DNA of 64,000 nucleotides from Numenius arquata (GCF_964106895.1 NC_133576.1:43309059-43373058), one strand, 5' to 3'. Positions 1-13,540 are shown, numbered from the stretch's first letter. Translations and numbers: made by a program. The notes: generated by a model from the letters alone, not told the origin.

Positions 1-1830
1 AACTACCGTGACACAGACATCGCCGAGGATAAATCCTTTAGGCAAAGTCAAATTTATGATCTAGTTAAAATGGAATATCCTGTCATCTAATGTCATCACA
101 GCGTTAATGGGATCTATCTGTTGCAACAAACTGCCTTCTCACGTAAAATACATTATTTTCTTTATTTCCTTTTCCTTGGTTTGCCTCTAGTTTTAGGCAG
201 GGAGCACTAGCAGAGCATACTGCAGGTGAGTTTTTTCCCCAGGTGCTTTGCAGTGTTTGTGCATTCACTACCACTGCAAAATAGCACCAGTATTCAGTAA
301 CAGAAAACACAATACTGACAAAAAATGCAGACTTACATGCTCTGCAAAGACCTACAGAGAAAGAGGAAGTGTAGAGGAAAACCTCTTTTATTTTTCAGAC
401 ATTTGTATTTCTTTTTGAGTCATAAGAAAAGCAGTGATTAATCATAGCCAGGTGTCATGGAACATGACACATCGTGCGATGTGTATGTGAAAGGCAGACA
501 TTATCAGTGGAATCACAAATCCCACCTTTCCTAATTGGAGATCTCCTTCAACCAAAATGGAGAGTATACTGAATACACTCATTTTAAAACCCATGACTTC
601 TATCATAATAAGTCAGGGTTTTGACAGCACTATAAGAAGCTGAGAATCCCCAGATTCTGGTTTATTCCTCATATGTCTACCCTTTTCAAAAATACATTGA
701 TTTTTATAGGTATGACAAGCTGGTTCAATTCATCTCTATGTGAAGCAATCTTTCATATCTGTACATGAATACTAGAAGATATTTTGAGCATACCAGAAAG
801 GGTAAAAAATGCAAACTGCTGTAGGCTCACATATCTGGCAGGAAGACATCTAGAAAACTGTAGAACTGCCTCGATTTCTACAATATAATGCCATCGTATC
901 AGATAATATTCTACCTGGTGGAAACCGCTAAAAAACATGTAAGGGAAGCATAAGGAGAGAGAGAGAAAAAAACCAAATGTGTGCAGTAATAAATACAACT
1001 ACTGACCTGATTGTTTTCCTCTATTCCCCCCACCCCAGCTGCTTTGATTTTAGTGTGGTGTAGTCTTTGTTGATACTGCAGCATGAAAATGAAAGTGGGG
1101 GAGGGAATTAACCCTAAGAGGAAAGAAAAACCTTTGCAGATTTCATTTATTCCTAGTTCTTCAAACTAATCCATTTGCAAGTCAATCTTATCAAAAGGGA
1201 GATAGACTCATTATTGCAATGTTCCAGGGAAAAGAAAAAAACCTAAACCATCTCACACTGAGCAGGCTCTATAGCCAGAGGAATTCAAATACAGAGTTTT
1301 TCTCTCTGCGTACCCCCCAGCACAGTTACTGGTTGCAGCTTGCGCACCATGCGCTTCCAAAAGAACCTTTCAATTCAACTAAACAATAAACATTTGAGCA
1401 TTAGAGAAAAAAGAAGCCTGTGCAACCATCTAGGTTCAACCCCTAATGGAAGTATGGAAAATGAATAAAGGAGTTCTTTTTAGTCTCTGGACTATGTACC
1501 TCTTCCTACACCCCTATGCTTCCAAAAAATTAAGCATAAGCTCAAAAATACTGTATGTTCTGACCCCACGCTTACAGAATTTGCTGCTGAGCTTTCCCCT
1601 ACAGCAGTACTGCCTCTATAGCTAAAGCTTCATTATTTAATTATTTTCTAGCCTGTGAACATAGCCCTTAAAAATGAAATGTGAATATCAACTCAGGCAG
1701 TGTCATTTCTGAGACTACAGCAAAGTCTAGAAACAAGGCCACAATATTATATATAATACAAAAAATAATAATGAAAATATAAAGTCTATGCTAAGATGAA
1801 CCTCAGTTCACTCAGCTTTGTATCGCGTTA

Positions 1831-1850
1831 ATATGACTAGTCATATGACT
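1831..1850. repeat. Perfect 16-bp palindrome with a third half-site
   Basis: Positions 1831-1846 read ATATGACTAGTCATAT, which equals its own reverse complement. The overlapping 1839-1850 (AGTCATATGACT) is also a perfect palindrome. The segment therefore holds three alternating half-sites, ATGACT / AGTCAT / ATGACT. The TGACT core resembles half an AP-1-type site, but no binding function can be shown from sequence alone. Confidence 0.8.
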
Positions 1851-4369
1851 AATCACTTCATTGAGGTGCTAATTCTAAATAGGAAAGATGACAGCGAAAT
1901 GTGAGCTCTGCTAGAGCACCACTGATAACCTGTTTTCACAAAAGCACAGACAGTGTACTTATTCAGGTCTTCTCCATTATCAAAAGCCCTAACTTGCCTA
2001 TCTCCAGATTTCTCTCATGGTTTTATAGGAGCCAGCTACACATTCTCATCAGACAAAAATCATTAGTGTTGAAACTTGAAATTATGAAATCATAATACCA
2101 ATACTGGAACTGAACACAACAGAGTACCTCGTGGGACTGCAGGCAAGATGCTGCTGCTCACTTTCCTATACAATGCCCCTCCGCCCTCCATTTTATCTAA
2201 GATAAAATAAACTGCTGGCAAAATTCCACAGCTGAAAACCGCACAATACAGACATTTTTATGCAGGTCTTAGGTCCAGCTCGCTGTGTGCCAGAGAAACT
2301 GCTTTCACTCCTTTCCTGTCAGGATGCAACAGCATTAAAAACAATGGCTAGTGGGCTTGATATTCCACTGCCATCCAAGCAGGTCTTAATTGCAGCAAGG
2401 GCAGTTTCTGCCAGCTTTTCAAAACTAGGGCTTCTTCTGCCAGCTTCATTAAGCTTATTTTTACAGTGCATCATTCCCCTGTTTACCATCAGCTCCTCCT
2501 GTAATGAAATGCCCACTTGAATATTGGCTCATCAAAGAACATTATGGGTATCTATACGCTGAATCTCATGGTATTGCCGATTGTTCTGAAAAGTTATAAA
2601 CATCAGGAGGTGTTTGTGATCACCCAAAGAGGCTTTTCTGTTGAGTTTAATTTTAGCTCTTTCTTATTCTCATTCAGGAGGGGGTGATCAAGATTTTCTT
2701 AGAAACTATTAATAAATAAGCTTGAGGAGAAAAAGCTGAACATCCAACTGATTTATTAGCACCTACCAATGCTGTGAAATGGTCCTAAACCGTGGGTAAC
2801 TTTTTCCATCTAAGCTCAGGTTTTTTTCTTGTATTTTGTAAGCACCAACCTTGTGCAGCGTTGAATGATACTTCTTTTTGTCTCTTTTTCCCTCCAACCT
2901 AATACCTGTCACAACCGTCACACAACCAAGAGCCCTCTCATAGGCTTTAGTTAACTCACTGATCCATGGAAAAGCAGAATCTGGAGCCTGCAGAAGTGTT
3001 TGCTTACTGAAACCTGTATTTGCTTACAGCTTGCCTATAAAAAACTATGTTTGTGTGTATTTTAAATCCTTTACTTGCTTTACTGTTTGATGAAGAAAGC
3101 AGTGAAGTACAAGCCCAGCTGAGGTAGCAGGTCAACAACATCTAAATTTTAACAGTGTTGCGTGATAAAATATCCCTGGAGATTTGAAAGGGTGGGAGGA
3201 AGGACTCAAAAGCATATCAAATTAAACATCTTTGAGTCCTCAGGGGCAGAGTCAGAGGGGGAAGGGGAAAACTGTCATCTCATTTCTCCAGTCAGTATTG
3301 CCTGCAGATGCAGGTTAGGAAGCAGGCCTTCTGAGGAGAATAGGGATGCATTTGTTAAAATGCTCTTTCACCATATTCATCTCCTCTCTCTTTCTTAGTG
3401 CTACTCATCAGTATTTCTTCCATTTTTATAATAAAACTAATGTTTTGTGGTTTTTTTCTTTTTTTTGAATGAAGTCCTCCAAAACATTCATTCAAATGTT
3501 TCACCAAAAAAAAACCCCTGAGTAACACACTTTATTAAGGAAAGCTTTTTATCTCTCTTTTTTTTCAAATAAACCATTGCATTCCACCAATAATTGATTA
3601 AAATTAAAATTTTAAAAATAAAAGCAATGGAGGCATCAGAATCTATCTATAATTAATTAAGGAATTAAACTGATCAGCTAGGGGTAGCACACGTGACAGC
3701 ACCGGAGTCCTACGCTAGTGATTTGTCACACACTGATACCTCGCATCATGTGCTGGAAGGTCTGAAGGTTGAAACATATGGGTTCTGCTCCCAATTATGG
3801 GTCTGCAGGAAAGCTAGAGGCTATAGATTGGCTGGTTGTTAATTAAGTGGCAAAATGCAATTTCTGCCTCTTCCCACCTTTGTACTGGATGACCTTCCTT
3901 TTCCCTCCCTCTTTAGAAAATAAAATTAGTTCCCCTGGCAAGTGACATTGTTCACCTCCTCTAGGTTCTTCTCATCAACTTGATATAGTGTTTTCTGCTA
4001 CAGAATGACCACCATCCATAACTTTCAGTAAAGAAATAATGACACAACTGATTATTTTATTTAAGACACAAAATGCAATAGAGATTTCATATTTTTTCAG
4101 CTGCTATAAACAGCATTGCTGTCTGCATCAACACCAGACACACATCCTACTAAGCCAATATGTCCCAGTCTGTAACCCTGCCTAGGGGTGTGCAAAATGC
4201 ACCACTACAGCTCTCTTCTAGTCTTTTCTGAGTACGCAACAGCCTTACAGTTAACGCATCGGGAACAGTGGTATTCGTAGAAATCCCAGCTTTGTGGAGA
4301 GAAGCATTAAGTACAACCGGGAAAAAGAAAAAGGCAGATGAAATTAACATGCGTTAATGGCTGCTCTGT

Positions 4370-4650
4370 GGCATGGTCCCTGACAAGCCCTCGGCATCTT
4401 GCCCCGTTGCTCTGGCTGAACACGGTGCCAGAGCACACACCCGCAGCGCTCGCTGCAGCTGAGGGACTGTGATTCAGTCATGTTGGGAGCAGTGCTTGTG
4501 GTAGCGGCGGTGAGTAGAAGAGACAGACAGAAGGGAGGGCGAGAGCTGAAGGAGTTTCAGGTAGTCCTCAGAGGGAAGCTTCAGAGGTTGGATTTCTGAT
4601 TTTTGCAATTTGGACCAGCGCCGGGCGATGAGTCAGTGTTGGTCACTAAC
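4370..4650 (+). other. CpG-richer patch with a possible short first exon (speculative)
   Basis: This stretch has visibly more CpG and G+C than its surroundings (for example CCCGCAGCGCTCGCTG near 4440 and GTAGCGGCGGTGAGT at 4501). Within it an ATG at 4480 opens ten codons reading MLGAVLVVAA, a hydrophobic signal-peptide-like string. A good splice-donor match, GCG|GTGAGT with GT at 4510-4511, follows directly. Read through without splicing, the frame ends after about 39 codons. There is no partner exon, TATA box or homology to support it. It could equally be a decayed CpG-rich segment. Confidence 0.15.
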
Positions 4651-6868
4651 GGAGCTCTGTAATGGGGATATCTACAACAGTGTGACAGCCTGTCACCACC
4701 AGCAAAGTAAGATGGCACTGCAGAGTTAATAAGCCAGGGAGACCGTAAACACAAGAAAAAACAGAAATAGAGAGTAAGGAGGAACATGAAGTGGTAAGCA
4801 ACAAAATACATAGGACCCCATGCACAAAAATAACATTTCTGCACATGGAACTAGCTTTGGGTTTTTGTTTTCAAACTTTACAACCCTGTATTTTAGGAAA
4901 GCTGATTTAAGTTTCTCTCAGCCACCCAAAAAACTAAGTGCAACCATACACATAGCCCCATGGCACGATTCGCTCACTTCCGCCTATGCCAATACTCAGA
5001 TTTACAAAGTAGTTTGTGCAGCCTGCTAACAACATGGTACATCCTACATGTTGGCTTTCTCCTGCCCAGGGATGGAGAGTCTCCTGCATAGGCAGTGACA
5101 CCCTTGGAAAGGGCAGAGGTACTGTTTGGCTCACAGCACATGGGAGAAGGACACTCTTGGCTGGCTGCTAGGTGACCTGGCCAAAGTGTGAACAAGTAAA
5201 CAAAACCAGCTCTAAAGCATAAAGCCCCAGAAGAAAGCTGGCTCTCTCCTCTTGATAAGTAAACTGGTACAGTTATGGATAAGATGAGAGAAGACAGATC
5301 ACATGAAGGTCAGCGGGGCAGGAACTTGCTATCAGGGTATTACTACAGGAGGGAAATAAGGAAGCAGACTTTGGTAAGAGATGGAAATTGGGACCTGTCC
5401 TAACAACCTGGAATTTCTTTGGCCACCGGCTCTGTTGAGCCGGGAATCCCTGATGTACATCATAGACATTAACCACAACATCCGCTGCCAATACTCAGTA
5501 CCGATACCAGCTCAGAGCCCAGGCTGCACATGTGGTCCGTTCCCTTGGGCAGCGTGTGCCTTCAGAGCCTTCCTCAGGTCTCCCAAAAGCACGGTGAATA
5601 TCACATGCAATGTTCCTGTTATTTGTAATAGCAGAGTCCATCATGTTCTTGGCAGGGCATCACCATTTCATTACTGGGTTGCTTATTGCACAGACTGGAA
5701 AAATGTAAAAAATAGCAGAACATGGCAAATACTGAAAAGAGAATTGTCTGAAAATTAAAACATCTTTTTTCCAGCACTATGTGTCTATTTAGGTGTTCAA
5801 AGATGAATAAAAAGCTTCTATTTAATGAGTAAATCAGAATGCATCATTTGGCCTTTAGCAAAAAGAAACAGTTTGAATGCTTAGCCTATGTGTTCTCAAT
5901 TTCCTACTTATCCCCTGCAACAAAATGCACACAGATGCAACATCTCTTCCCTTTTTTCTCCAAACTTGGCTTTTTAACCCAGTAACCCCTTTTCTTCTCA
6001 CTTTGACTACCTCCACAGCTGGATCCCATTTAATTTTGGACACACCCAGGTTCTAGGGACATTGAGAAAAAAAATATCCATATAAATAATCTAAAGACCT
6101 GAGCATAGTTAACATTCATTTACAGCATGAAAAGAGCAGAACACCTTCCTGGTGCTTGCCAATTACACAATATTTCAGCCAAATGTATTTAATGATGCCA
6201 GAATGAAAATTCCAAAGTGTGCATGATATTCATTTCTAAACCCTGTTAACTTAATTAACTCTTGGTTAAATATGCACTGATCTTAGACCCAAAGCATGTT
6301 TGATGAGGTATTTTTCAGTAGGCAAAAGAATTTGAAATGTGCAAACCATTTGTAACAACAGAGAAGACTCCCTTCCCAAAATTGTATACAATGCACACCC
6401 AATTCATGGTCAGTGAAGGTTTATATTCTATTTGTACTTTGTTATGCTCTTGTCAGTTTTACTTGGATCATGAAATAGCATTCAAGCAATACCATTCACC
6501 AAACATAGAAGATAATATCCTGCATTGTCAGTACCATTTAAATGCCAGAGCAAGTAATATGAAAAATGATTAAGCCATCCAATAACAATTGTATTTAACC
6601 TGTGTTGCCACTGCTAAATTCACACACTGAGTGGCTGGTTGGTGAAATTGTTAGAGGCATAAGTCCAGATCCTGCACCAGCAGGCATACAGCCATTTCTA
6701 TAAATAAATAGAAGCAGGGAAGGGGTTTATCATTCTTATCAGAGCTGTAGCATTTTTTTAATTAACCCAGATCCACACCAGAACTAACTAGAAGATGGTG
6801 CACTTCACTAGCCGCTAATAACTTTGTTGCTCGCGAATTTATTATTATATCAGAATACTTTGCTTTTT

Positions 6869-6885
6869 AAAAAAAAAAAAAAAAA
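6869..6885 (+). repeat. A17 homopolymer
   Basis: A run of 17 A residues in unique AT-rich DNA. No SINE or processed-pseudogene body is recognisable upstream, so it is annotated only as a simple repeat. Confidence 0.9.
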
Positions 6886-8499
6886 TCTCGTATCCAGATG
6901 TGACACACACTAAGGCAGAGGTTACAGTTGGCAATAAGAAAGTAATCTGGCTACACCCCAAAGCTGGTGCCATAAAAACAAATTGTTATTACTGGGAGAA
7001 ACAGGCACACCTGGCTGTCAGAACAGATAGTTAAATGGGATAATGACCCTCTGCTCTGTCCTAGAACTGAGGCTGCAGAAAGTTCATTCCCCACAGCATC
7101 CTGTGCATTGTAAGAGGCAGCTTCTAAAAATCACAGCTGGATGAGGCTGTCCTCCTTTCTCTACACAAAGTGAATTCTAAAGTGTATTCTAGGCCAGCTG
7201 AAGAAGCAAAACACTGTATTAAACTGATGTCACCCACCTTGTGCATCCCTCACCTACTGCTTCAAAATAAACAAAAAGTGAATAGCACTCTCCTATAGGC
7301 ACAGAGAGGCATACATGGCATAGAGAACTGAAACATATACAGGCAGGGCATTCTGTAACCATTCTTCTGTCATTAGGTACATTAAAGCACAAGAAGATAC
7401 CATGACAGGTCCAAAATAAACTTCACTGAGTTAAACAGAGTGATGGTCTGTGACTGTGGGCTATACTTCATGTGGCCAGTCAGTTGCCAGCACAGTAAGA
7501 TTTCCGAGCTTTCCTGGATGTTAAACCGAGAGGAAATACTTCCCTGACACTCTCAAATAAAAACGTTAAGACCCCAGAAGGCTATACCATCTCTGTATTT
7601 TAGCATCAGCAAGTGCAGAAAAAACTCCAAAGAGCATTGTGATTTCTGTTTCTTCTTTGTGATTTAGGAGGTGGGCAGAGTGGTGCATGAGGTCCTGTGC
7701 TTATTTCTGCTGGGGTTTCCTTTGGTGTGCAATTTGCTCCATCCTGTCGTTGACTTCATCTCCATGTTCCCCGCTCATGAAGTGCCTGTACACTTAGGAT
7801 TTCCCATGTGCCTGAATGACCACAGCAGGTTTATGCAGCACTTTCTGAACACAGTTCACCACACAAGCTAAAGTGCTACGTCTGCTGCTCATCCCAGATC
7901 TGCTGCTTTTGCTAACACCATCTATCAACATTTCTGATGTACTTGTTCTGTATATATTAGAAAATTTTTAATCAGCATCTGGTTATCTTGTCAAAAATTA
8001 CTCTTCTTTTCTTCTTAATAAAATATCCTCCTTTCCCTGCAACTTGGCACCAGCAGATATTTGCTCTTTACGTACCCATTGCAATTTCCATTCATACAAT
8101 ACACAGTACTTCAAAGTAACTCTTTGAACCTGAACAGGACTACAACCCTCATACATACAACATAATTTTGCTTACTAGAAGATGCTTGGTTTAGCATGAA
8201 GTCAATTTGCATACTGATAGATCTCTTCCCCTTCCAGTCACAATATAAAAACTTAACGCACTGCTATAATAATTCAGTGTACATCAAATCTGACTTCTTT
8301 TGATGCATTCAGCCACCTACTGTCACTTTAATGCATTTTCCTGGCACATGCACGCACACTGTTTCATGTGAAAACATTTATGTTGGCACTCAATTCAATT
8401 AATTTTTTCTCAAAGAAAAATTCAAACACAGATGTATTCATCTCTCCAAAAGAATCAACATTTTCAAGTTAGGGAAAGAGATAAAGAGGAAAGAAGGAA

Positions 8500-8932
8500 A
8501 GAGGGATGGAGCACCTCCCCTATGAAGACAAGCTGAGAGAGCTGGGGTTGTTCAGCCTGGAGAAGAGAAGGCTCTGGGGAGACCTTATAGCAGCCTTCCA
8601 ATATCTGCAGGGAGCCTACAGGAGAGCCAGAGAGGGACTCTTTGTCAGGAAGTGTAGTGACAGGACAAGGGGTAATGGTTTTAAATTGGAAGAGGGGAGG
8701 TTTAGATTAGATACCAGAAAGAAATTCTTTACTGTGAGGGTGGTGAAGCACTGGAACAGGTTGCCCAGAGAAGCTGTGGATGCCCCATCCCTGGAAGTGT
8801 TCAAGACCAGGCTGGATGGGGCTTTGAGCAACCTGCTCTAGTGGAGGTGTCCCTGCCCATGGCAGGGGGGTTGGAACTCGATGATCTTTAAGGTTCCTTC
8901 CAACTCTAACCATTCTATGATTCTATGATTCT
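8500..8932 (+). mobile_element. CR1 LINE, 5'-truncated 3' end
   Basis: This is a non-LTR retrotransposon fragment of the CR1 clade. A 111-codon frame (8506-8841) encodes the C-terminal end of the CR1 ORF2 endonuclease/reverse-transcriptase protein. Visible signatures in order are HLPYEDKLRELGLFSLEKRR (residues 3-22), RTRGNGFKLEEGRF, KKFFTVRVVKHWNRLPREA, and a closing FKTRLDGALSNLL before TAG. A short 3' UTR follows with the CR1 landmarks GGTTGGAACTCGATGATC and TTCCTTCCAACTC. The end is a pair of ATTCTATGA units at 8912-8930. The RT catalytic part is absent, so the copy is inactive. The C-terminal frame is unbroken, which suggests a moderately young copy. A purine-rich run (8472-8500) lies at the 5' junction. 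Confidence 0.97.
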
Positions 8933-11900
8933 CCAACATTTGAGTCAGTAATTGTTTTGCACTGAAGCTGCAAAGTTAATCATCCATTTCTTTATTTATC
9001 TTGTGTTAGCATCTACCCGACATAGGGAAAAACACACAGCTCCTCAACATTTACAATAGAAAAAATAAGACCAAGAGAAAGAAATGAAAAGGTGTGGGAA
9101 GCACACAGGTCATTTATCAGAGCAAGAGAACCCTGCTCATTCTTTCTTAATAGGAAACAATGAGAGTACAGAGCCAGAAAGAAAAGAAAGTGGAAGTGGG
9201 AGAAACAATTCATACACAAGAGCATGATGTTCATATGCCATATTTTCCAGTCTCATAGCCAACAATCCACTGCCATTATTTTATATAAGAAAGTTAGGAA
9301 ATTTATATGCATAAAAACACCTATTTGACTTTTTACAAAAGTATGTTTTCATCTTTCTCGCATTTAACATTTAAGTTAATTTGCCAACACCATTTTCTTT
9401 CTTACACAAGGTACTTGCTGTGTTTGCTATGATGCAAGTGCTGTGTTTACAGTACTGTCATACATGGGTTTACAGTCTGCCATTTTTTAAGCACTTGCAG
9501 TTTTTCAATATCCCCACTACTATCTGACGACTTCTTGGCTCTAGCCATGCTATGGTATACAGGTACATGAAATTGCATTACTGCTCACATAAAGGTTATT
9601 TGCAACAAGTACTTTTCCAAAAAGTTGCCCATGTGTATGATGTAGGAGTCTTCCCAGTTTGCAACTCTCTGAATACACCTATGTGTTATATACATACATG
9701 TACAATAAGCTCTTCTGAATCACCTTGCATGGCAAGAAAATCCAACAAAAACAGAAGTAAAAAAAGCCCACATTAAACTCAGAAAAAGTGAAAAGGAATA
9801 AGATGTTGAGGATGCTACCATTTAATTTCACTGATCCTTCAAGGTATTAAGCACAGGGGCTGTTGTCCTCATTTTACAAAGCTTCCCAGACTGTACTGCT
9901 ACATAAACTAGCGCTGAGAATTTTGTTTACCCAGATCTGTTTCCAGTGATTGCAGAACACAGGAGAAGAGCTGGCAAAGACACAATGAGCCCTTTCCAAT
10001 TTTATTTCCCTACCGGTGTTATCATTAAGGCTGAACCTGCAAGTAGAGAACATCATCCATGCTAGCAGTGTTCAGAGGTCCATCAGATTTGCTGTCACTG
10101 ACTCGCTAATTGATTTTGTTTTTCCCATTTATGGGTCAGTGAATTCTTACATGTGGCTATTTTCCAGGCAAGTATTAACTGCAGCAGAACCCTGACTATT
10201 AATCCAGTGTACTTCAGCTTGGGGAAAGAAAAAAAAATAAAAAAGAAAAGAAAAGAAAAAGAACAACAGAATTTGGTACAGTCTTTTCATTAGCATATAT
10301 GTGTGCAGATGTGCATGTACTCAACTTCCAAAATTTCACCTTGGATGAGAAAACATTTCCTTGAAGACAGAAAGGATTAGGAAGTACAAAACATCTCCTC
10401 ATTACAATACTGACAGGTTTCTAGCCTTCAGCTCTATATTCTTTATTTCCAGCAAATGTCTCCTATGAGTTTGAAAGGCAGAGGTAAACTAAGTGTACAA
10501 CATATTTGTGTGTGAAAAGAATGTGTGAAAATGGAGTTAAAAAGAAGGATTGTCCCAGGATTTAACATATTCATTAATAAAACATTTTCCCCAACAAAAA
10601 AGTCTCTATGGGATAGTGAAATTGTATCAGATTCCCCGAGTCACTGCTTCAGTTTATTTCTTTTGGGATTTCTTTGGGGGCCTTTTTAACATTTTAAATA
10701 AGGTACTCACCACTTATCAAAAAACATGGATTTAGACAAGACATCATATGCCTTAAAAAGTAATCAGAGACATAGTTACAGTCTTTTATTAAGTTACTTT
10801 TGCAACTGAAAAAGGGGCAGAAACTTCACTGCTCGGTTCTCCATTGGTTGCTCAATTCTACTGTTTACAGAAATGGTATATTTTGCATTTTTGCTCTAGT
10901 GTTGATTTCTATAAGACCAATTTCAGATGGAAAAAAAGGCCCAAAGAGAGGGAAAAATATTCAAGTTCCTATAAGACAGATACTAACAGCACTTTGCAAC
11001 CAAAACACATGCTAAACTGACTGTAGGTAACTTCTTTGAGTCATCAGGTTGTTCTCCCTGAAGACATATTTGTTTAGACTTCCATCCTTTCTCCAGTTCT
11101 TATCTGGCAAGGAACGACTCCACAAGGAAATAAAGCGAGAACAATGCTGAACAAACACAAATACGCTGTTTGCCTGTCTGCCTCCATGAACCGGTAGAAG
11201 CATCTCTATCAAAATGCCAACAGGCAAGCAGAGTCTGTAAATTTTACAGTGCCGGACTGATACACTTACAGAGCTGCATCACTGCAGTACTTCAGGCAAG
11301 TGGAATAAACAGCCCTTTTTCAGGTAGCATGAGCAGCTGAACACACTATGCTCCTCCAGGACTGAAACGCTGGCCTTGTACCGCAGGTTACATACTAGGG
11401 AGAGCAAGGGTCCACTTGCATAAGGGAAAGCTGACTTTAAGAAACCAAACTACGCATTCCCTGCAACGGCGCAATCTCGCCCCTTCATTAGGAGCATCAG
11501 CTGCCTGAGCACAACCCACCCAATAATAGTCAAAGGGATATTTCAAGAATCACTCTATGAAGGGCCAAACTGAGCCAAGGATTATGGAATAAGCCAGAAC
11601 ATACAAGCCTCAACCTGCCACAGCCCCAGTTATCGGCAAGAGGCGAAGAAAACAACCCATTTTGATCATGGAATCACACACAAATTACATAATATGAAAA
11701 CCAGCATTGAAATACAAATAGAGAAAAAGCCTGCCTCCCTTCAAGCCTCTGGGCAGCTCCAGCATATACTCATATTCAGTTCAGCAGGACATGGGCTGGT
11801 AAGGCTCCAAGAAACAAACTGCTGCTAGACTGCCCACCAGCAGTGTTCCACCTGCCCTGGTGGCCATATCTAAACATGCTTCCTGTCAAAATAACACAGG

Positions 11901-13124
11901 AATTATATTTTTTTAGTAACCATTTTCCATAATACATTTTACTATTTAGGTAATAAATGACAAATGGGATTCAGTGAAACAAACGTAAAATGGGATTTCT
12001 CATGTACTTTCTGAGTAGTATCAGAGGTCCACCAGTCCCAATGACTGGGTAAGATGACAGGAGCCATCCCTAGTGCAGTCTTGTCCATACTATTTGCTTG
12101 GGAAGTACATGGTCTCCTCTGAGCACTGCAGACCACAGTATTTGACTGGCACTGGCCAAAATCATGCCCAAGAGCCAGCTAACAACTAGGCAGTGTTTGC
12201 ACAATCAGCATTGGACAGTCTGGCACCACAGCTCACTCCCTACTCTTGTTTTATTTATCAGTAAATATGTGGCCACTGAGCCCTATCTAACAACCGTTTA
12301 AGTTGGCTGCAACCATTCTATTCACTCTAATGCAGCTCAGTTACTTTAAGAGAAATGGAAAAAAGGCTAGGTGGAGTAAGAAACATTCTCACCCTTTTTT
12401 TAAGAAAGAGATTAATCCACATAAGAACATTTGTCAGGAACATTATCAACATCTAACCTCATCCCTCCTATCACAGGCCATAGAAATTTTGCCTCGGTGA
12501 TGTCAGCATTGTCTTTGCTACCTCTTAGCCGTCCCAAATTCACCTTTCAGAAGGCTACCCAAGGAGTGGACAGAAAAACAACAGAGTAGGCAAATATCCA
12601 CAATAATTCACAATGTGTTCCACGGATTTTATCACCCAAGAATACCTTTGAGATAGGAAATACTCTAAAAAATAACAAATATAAACACTCTAACGAAGTC
12701 TGCAGCTTCCAGATTTACTGCATTTTCATGAAATTAGCAGAGTTCGTACCTGATGTATGCTTAAGGTAAAATCATTCTTGAAAGCTAAGCGTTGTCTTTG
12801 ATAAGAGAAATAGATCAGCTCTTAACATATTCACAGCAAGGTGCATTTTCAGGATGTCAGACTATTTGGGAGCTTATTTTAGAGCTTTTATCTGAGCTCT
12901 AATTTGCAACATCCTTTTTAGCATAGAAACTGATTGAGACACAATTTCAGTCATGATGTCACTGATGCTGCTTGTAGACTACTGCTGTTTGATATACCTA
13001 GGAACAATTCAAGAGCAATAACAGTTCCTTCTGTTACAGGTTTACAACAGAAATGCACACTTAATATAGATCAAGAAAACCTTTTTCTTGCAAAAGAAAT
13101 CAGTAGAGACATTAACACAGTCTC
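8933..13124. other. Unique non-coding DNA, no gene recognised
   Basis: AT-rich sequence between two CR1 copies. The only structured element I see is an imperfect AAAAG-type simple repeat at about 10225-10263. Open frames are short and on both strands, with no recognisable domain. A stretch near 9866-9885 faintly resembles a MIR tail but is too short to call. Confidence 0.6.
10225..10263 (+). repeat. Imperfect (AAAAG)n / A-rich simple repeat
   Basis: A-rich tract with G spaced at about 5-bp intervals (AAAAG AAAAG AAAAAG), preceded by an A-run broken by one T. Its origin is not evident. Confidence 0.85.
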
Positions 13125-13540
13125 CTGAGGGAGGTGATTCTGCCCCTCTACTCTGCTCTGGTGAGACCCCACCTGGAGTACTGCATCCAGCTCTGGAGCC
13201 CTCAGCACAGGAAAGACACGGACCTGTTGGAACAGGTCCAGAGGAGGGCCACAAAAATGGTCAGAGGGATGGAGCACCTCTCCTATGAAGACAGGCTGAG
13301 AGAGTTGGAGTTGTTCAGCCTGGAGAAGAGAAGGTTCTAGGGAGACTTTAATGAAACCTTTCAATACTTACAGGGGGTTTATAAGAAAGGTGGGGACAGA
13401 CTTTTTAATAGGGCCTGTAGTGATAGGACAAGGGGTAAGGACAAGGCTCTGAGCAAACTGATCTAGTTGAAGATGCTCATTGCAGGGGGGTTTGACGAGA
13501 TGACCTTTGAAGTTCCCTTCCGACCCAAACCATTTTATGA
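13125..13540 (+). mobile_element. CR1 LINE, truncated and internally deleted
   Basis: The 5' part (13134-13340) reads as CR1 ORF2: ILPLYSALVRPHLEYCIQLW, then QVQRRATKMVRGMEHLSYED and RLRELELFSLEKRR. A premature TAG at 13338-13340 then interrupts it. Compared with the copy at 8500-8932, about 145 bp are missing near 13440: the sequence jumps from the DRTRG region (GATAGGACAAGGGG) straight to the LSN terminus (GCTCTGAGCAAACTG). The 3' UTR (GGGGGGTTTGACGAGATGACC) and a degraded tail (CATTTTATGACTCAGAGTC) identify the + strand end. The copy is inactive and more decayed than its neighbour. It also contains open antisense frames (13042-13364) that are shadows. Confidence 0.95.

Larger units (their letters stand above)
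1..8499. other. Unique non-coding DNA, no gene recognised
   Basis: This AT-rich stretch has no CR1 or LTR similarity that I can see. Open frames on both strands are short (the longest is 125 codons at 5381-5758), show no recognisable domain, and look like chance frames. It contains a 16-bp palindrome at 1831, a CpG-richer patch near 4.37-4.65 kb and an A17 homopolymer at 6869. A purine-rich run (about 8472-8500) directly precedes the first CR1 copy. An unrecognised exon of a host gene cannot be excluded. Confidence 0.6.

Noticed and set aside
2260..2520. 86-codon + frame overlapping a 65-codon minus frame
   Set aside because: Open on both strands, but no domain or splice evidence. Double openness occurs by chance in short stretches.
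5381..5758. 125-codon + strand open frame with an overlapping minus-strand frame
   Set aside because: No recognisable domain, and no splice or start context. Possible old pseudogene, but I cannot name a parent.
9820..9890. Faint MIR-like TGTTGTCCTCATTTTACA
   Set aside because: Only about 18 bases resemble MIR and the flanks do not continue the match.
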